Positions 33,882 to 35,902 of a DNA stretch of 35,902 nucleotides are shown here, in pieces. The translations under genes and the position numbers were made by a program. This stretch comes from Xenococcus sp. MO_188.B8 (GTDB lineage: Bacteria > Cyanobacteriota > Cyanobacteriia > Cyanobacteriales > Xenococcaceae), in contig JASJDR010000043.1 in the NCBI GenBank assembly GCA_030065615.1, positions 1 to 35,902 of the forward strand, given 5' to 3'. Every line of letters begins with the position of its first letter. Position 1 is the first letter of the stretch. Below the pieces are notes generated by a model that saw only the letters and a list, made by a program, of their open reading frames with translations, was not told the origin of the DNA and ran no database searches.

Positions 33882-34151
33882 ATGCTGATTGAAGGAAAAA
33901 AATACACTTATCGTCAATTAATGGCAGAAACGGGCTTGTCTCGAAGTACTCTTCATCGCAGAATTAAGGCTTTGAAGGATTCAAATGTACCAATTACTTT
34001 GGGAGCGATCGCGAAATTTCCCACTAATTGGGCGTTTCATGATGAGGAAGGAAATTATTATTCATCGAAAACTAATTACGCGATCGCAAAAAGGATTCCC
34101 TATTATCAAATGTTTCAAAATTTGAATTCTGAAACAAAAGAGCAGGATTAA
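33882..34151 (+). CDS. Small helix-turn-helix protein
   Basis: An 89-residue protein with a helix-turn-helix-like N-terminus: KYTYRQLMAETGLSRSTLHRR (about 7-27), followed by a mixed region (ITLGAIAKFPTNWAFHDE) and a Tyr-rich end. No other domain is recognised. Either the ATG at 33882 or the TTG at 33879 could start it; AAGGG at 33866-33870 has 8 nt to the TTG and 11 nt to the ATG. It starts 28 nt after the second copy of the 17-nt repeat. Function unknown; DNA binding is inferred. Confidence 0.6.
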   Translation: MLIEGKKYTYRQLMAETGLSRSTLHRRIKALKDSNVPITLGAIAKFPTNWAFHDEEGNYYSSKTNYAIAKRIPYYQMFQNLNSETKEQD

Positions 34152-34193
34152 AAGTAATTTTCGATTCGGTATTTATAAATTCCTATTTTTGTT

Positions 34194-34209
34194 CCCCCAG
34201 AATTGGGGG
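34194..34209. repeat. Short hairpin of repeat type
   Basis: CCCCCA-GAAT-TGGGGG, a perfect 6-bp stem, followed by CTAGGGGG. Such hairpins are common repeats in cyanobacterial intergenic DNA. The rest of the 280-bp gap between 34152 and 34434 shows no gene. Confidence 0.5.
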
Positions 34210-34434
34210 CTAGGGGGCTTAGATCTATAAGATGTGGAAGAGAGGGAAGCAACAGAGAGATAGTGTAGTGTGGGAAGACCAAAGGAGCTAAAGAAGAACT
34301 ACAAAGAGGGGTATTTGGACGAAGGCGGAGGTAGATAACTACGCTGTTGATGGGAATTGTCCAGTTGAGAAAAATTTTAGGTTTGTCCGTGTCAATGCCC
34401 ACGCTACAAGAGCTAATCTTCATCTGCGATCGCA

Positions 34435-34692
34435 CTAACGATAAACATCCCCTCGATGGCCAACCTTGACAACCAAAACGAGTAATCGATCATCTTGAAC
34501 GTTGTAGATGACTCGATAGTCCCCAACACGAATTCGGTAGAGATTTTCTTCTCCTTTTAGCTTCACTACTCCCTCGGGACGAGGCTCAGTAGCTAAAGCA
34601 TCAATCTTTGGTTGAATCCGTTTCTGCTCTTAGAAAGGCAATGCTTTAAACTGTTTAGCAGCCTGCTTCACAAATTCAATGTGGTAGCTCAT
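34435..34692 (-). pseudogene. RelE/ParE-family toxin gene with one premature stop
   Basis: Read from ATG at 34692, the frame gives MSYHIEFVKQAAKQFKALPF, a TAA, then EQKRIQPKIDALA, LKGEENLYRIRVGDYRVIYNV and LVLVVKVGHRGDVYR to a TAG at 34435. This is a full-length RelE/ParE toxin (about 85 codons) with all family blocks, including the basic RIRVGDYRVIY core, and a single nonsense codon at position 21. A CAA-to-TAA change would explain it. The start overlaps the antitoxin stop (ATGA). The toxin is presumably inactive unless read through. Confidence 0.85.
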
Positions 34693-34895
34693 AACCCAAC
34701 TTCTGCTTTTAAAGCATCCCAGGCTACAGTGCCTTCAGTGCTAACTGATGCTAGAGCAGCGCGGGCATCTCGAAGATCTTCATTGTCCTGCTCTTGTTTG
34801 GCCTTGAGGAAATGCAGAAAGTCAAGGACTTCTACAATTACTGGTTCAGGCGTGTCGTCTAGTTCTTGGATAAGTAATTCTTTGGGTGTCATCAT
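34689..34895 (-). CDS. Antitoxin of a RelE-type pair (DUF2281-like)
   Basis: The antitoxin of the RelE-type toxin downstream. From the Met at 34895 the product is 68 residues: MMTPKELLIQELDDTPEPVI, then EVLDFLHFLKAKQEQ and a C-terminal TEGTVAWDALKAEVGL. The N-terminal helix and the LDFLHFLKxK segment resemble the VapB/DUF2281-type antitoxins. The frame extends to 34916, but the extra residues (MESYDRK) lie outside the family. Its stop overlaps the toxin ATG by 4 nt, so coupling is intact although the toxin carries a nonsense codon. Confidence 0.82.
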   Translation of the reverse strand: MMTPKELLIQELDDTPEPVIVEVLDFLHFLKAKQEQDNEDLRDARAALASVSTEGTVAWDALKAEVGL

Positions 34896-34995
34896 TTTCC
34901 TATCGTAAGATTCCATCTAACAGCATACTTGCTATCAGGTACTCTAAACGTGATCGCCCCATCTCGTACTCAAATCCGAACGCATCTCCCGATCA

Positions 34996-35038
34996 CCTAC
35001 CTAAATTGTATGTGTAGCAAACATTCTTTAATTTGGTA
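34996..35038 (-). mobile_element. Partial second copy of the 17848 MITE
   Basis: The 43 nt are the reverse complement of the left 43 nt of the element at 17848-17947 with one mismatch. The central hairpin and the other end are missing. It is followed on the plus strand by a repeat resembling 11346-11422. Confidence 0.85.
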
Positions 35039-35040
35039 TG

Positions 35041-35113
35041 AGATACATAAGGCTCTGTTTTAGGGAATAGGGAAGGCACACCAAGGTGTAATGAGAAACG
35101 CTATATTTCTGAT
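35041..35113 (+). repeat. Dispersed repeat related to 11346-11422
   Basis: Both copies share GAGATRCAKAAGGCTCTGYTTTAGRGAAT and later ACACCAAG and CTATTT. Identity is moderate, with indels. No coding function is apparent. Confidence 0.5.
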
Positions 35114-35418
35114 TTGTCTTTTTTGGGTTGGCAAAATGTGTACAAATTGTTCACATTTTTGTTCGCATCTCTCGACGAGAAGGAGATTTATTGTTTTTGC
35201 TAGATCGCGTTTGGGCTTTTGATGAACTTTATAAAGAATCAAGTTGGGTTTGGTTAAAGGGGAAGCTATATTCTCAACCTTTTACCTATAGTTTTTTACT
35301 CTAAATACAACTCCTCGAACTGACGTAGATTATGTTTTTTGATTCTGTTTTGCCTGACAAATGAGCAAGATACAATGAACAGTGTATGAATGCTTACTGG
35401 TAACTGATAACTGAAATA

Positions 35419-35778
35419 GTGGCTATACCTAAACATATTCTTGACAAAATAAGAGAAGTCCAAGAGAAACAGCTCAAGGAATTAGATTTGAGTAACGAAA
35501 TATTGATCGAAATTCCCGAGGAGGTTTTTGAGTTAGAGCAGCTAGAATCCTTAAATTTGAAGAATTGTTATCTCAAGAAAATACCTGAAGCTATTCTTCA
35601 ACTGAGAAGTTTAAAATCTATCAATTTAATTGGTAATCGCTTGTTGGAAATTCCTGAACTGATTGTTAGGCTGCCAAGTTTGACTTTTTTGGAATTTAGT
35701 TGGAAACCATCACAGGAAATGCCTAGCTGGGTTGAGAAGATACCAGAGCTGGGTCTTAATTTAAGAGAGCGTGTTTGA
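35419..35778 (+). CDS. Short leucine-rich-repeat protein
   Basis: A 119-residue protein with about four leucine-rich repeats of 23 residues: QLKELDLSNEILIEIPEEVF, LESLNLKNCYLKKIPEAIL and LKSINLIGNRLLEIPELIV, following the LxxLxLxxNxLxxIPxxxx pattern. The GTG start has no clear ribosome-binding site and lies directly after ACTGGTAACTGATAACTG repeat DNA, so the gene may be a truncated remnant of a longer LRR protein. The C-terminal part (SWVEKIPELGLN) lacks further repeats. Function unknown; LRRs generally bind proteins. Confidence 0.7.
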   Translation: MAIPKHILDKIREVQEKQLKELDLSNEILIEIPEEVFELEQLESLNLKNCYLKKIPEAILQLRSLKSINLIGNRLLEIPELIVRLPSLTFLEFSWKPSQEMPSWVEKIPELGLNLRERV

Positions 35779-35902
35779 TAATTGATAACTAGGTAGACAC
35801 TGGGGTTGGAGAACTGTAAGTTAAACGTCTTAACATAAGATTTATCATGACGATATAAATCATAGTTTCACTGGTAGTTGGCAAATATTCATAATCTTTG
35901 CT

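Noticed and set aside
35060..35290. Short frames on both strands between the dispersed repeat and the LRR gene
   Set aside because: No recognisable motif, no ribosome-binding site and frames broken; treated as repeat debris.

Overview
The window is a chromosomal segment of a cyanobacterium. Octameric GCGATCGC (HIP1) palindromes occur throughout, and the gene content is cyanobacterial: a CpcS/CpeS-type phycobiliprotein lyase, a DUF2811 protein, an Hli-type small chlorophyll-binding protein, a cyanobacterial-type RNA polymerase omega subunit and the fbp-tal-zwf-opcA carbon-metabolism cluster. The abundance of small mobile repeats and low-complexity intergenic DNA suggests a large-genome unicellular or baeocytous lineage (Pleurocapsa/Stanieria-like); that placement is inference only.

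Layout. 1-750 is a decayed zone: an internal piece of a transposase (minus), then a small gene split by a 97-nt hairpin element whose removal restores one reading frame. 790-4810 holds the phycobiliprotein lyase, pth, a DUF2811 gene with a hairpin-rich leader, an interval with three same-strand DnaA-box-like sequences, a Crp/Fnr-type regulator and a DALR-domain protein. 4820-9960 carries a large CARDB/PPC surface-type protein, an N-acetylmuramoyl-L-alanine amidase and a DCC-family protein. 10265-11062 has rpoZ and a small membrane-anchored coiled-coil protein. 11330-11770 is a gene-free, GC-rich hairpin-repeat island. 12043-17595 is the fbp-tal-zwf-opcA cluster. The next interval holds two tandem MITE-like elements.

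18094-25210 contains a phosphotransferase, cysK, an exported haloalkane-dehalogenase-like hydrolase, a TPR lipoprotein, and a tight SGNH hydrolase / PLP decarboxylase pair. 25210-26700 is accessory: an overlapping two-gene unknown module lies between two diverged copies of one coding fragment, followed by a nonsense-interrupted AbiEii-like gene. A 770-bp gene-free stretch ends in a strong terminator before a Uma2 gene. 28240-33758 has RbgA, a 56-residue Hli protein, an MlaD-like protein overlapping a WD40 lipoprotein, a ceramidase-like membrane protein and a DUF1186 protein. The right end has a small HTH protein, an antitoxin overlapping a nonsense-broken RelE-like toxin, repeat debris and a short LRR protein.

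Functionally, fbp, tal, zwf and opcA act together in the oxidative pentose phosphate and Calvin-cycle interconversion used in the dark. MlaD and the amidase belong to envelope maintenance. The accessory parts show heavy decay: at least four broken genes, two of them toxin-like genes stopped at a single codon.
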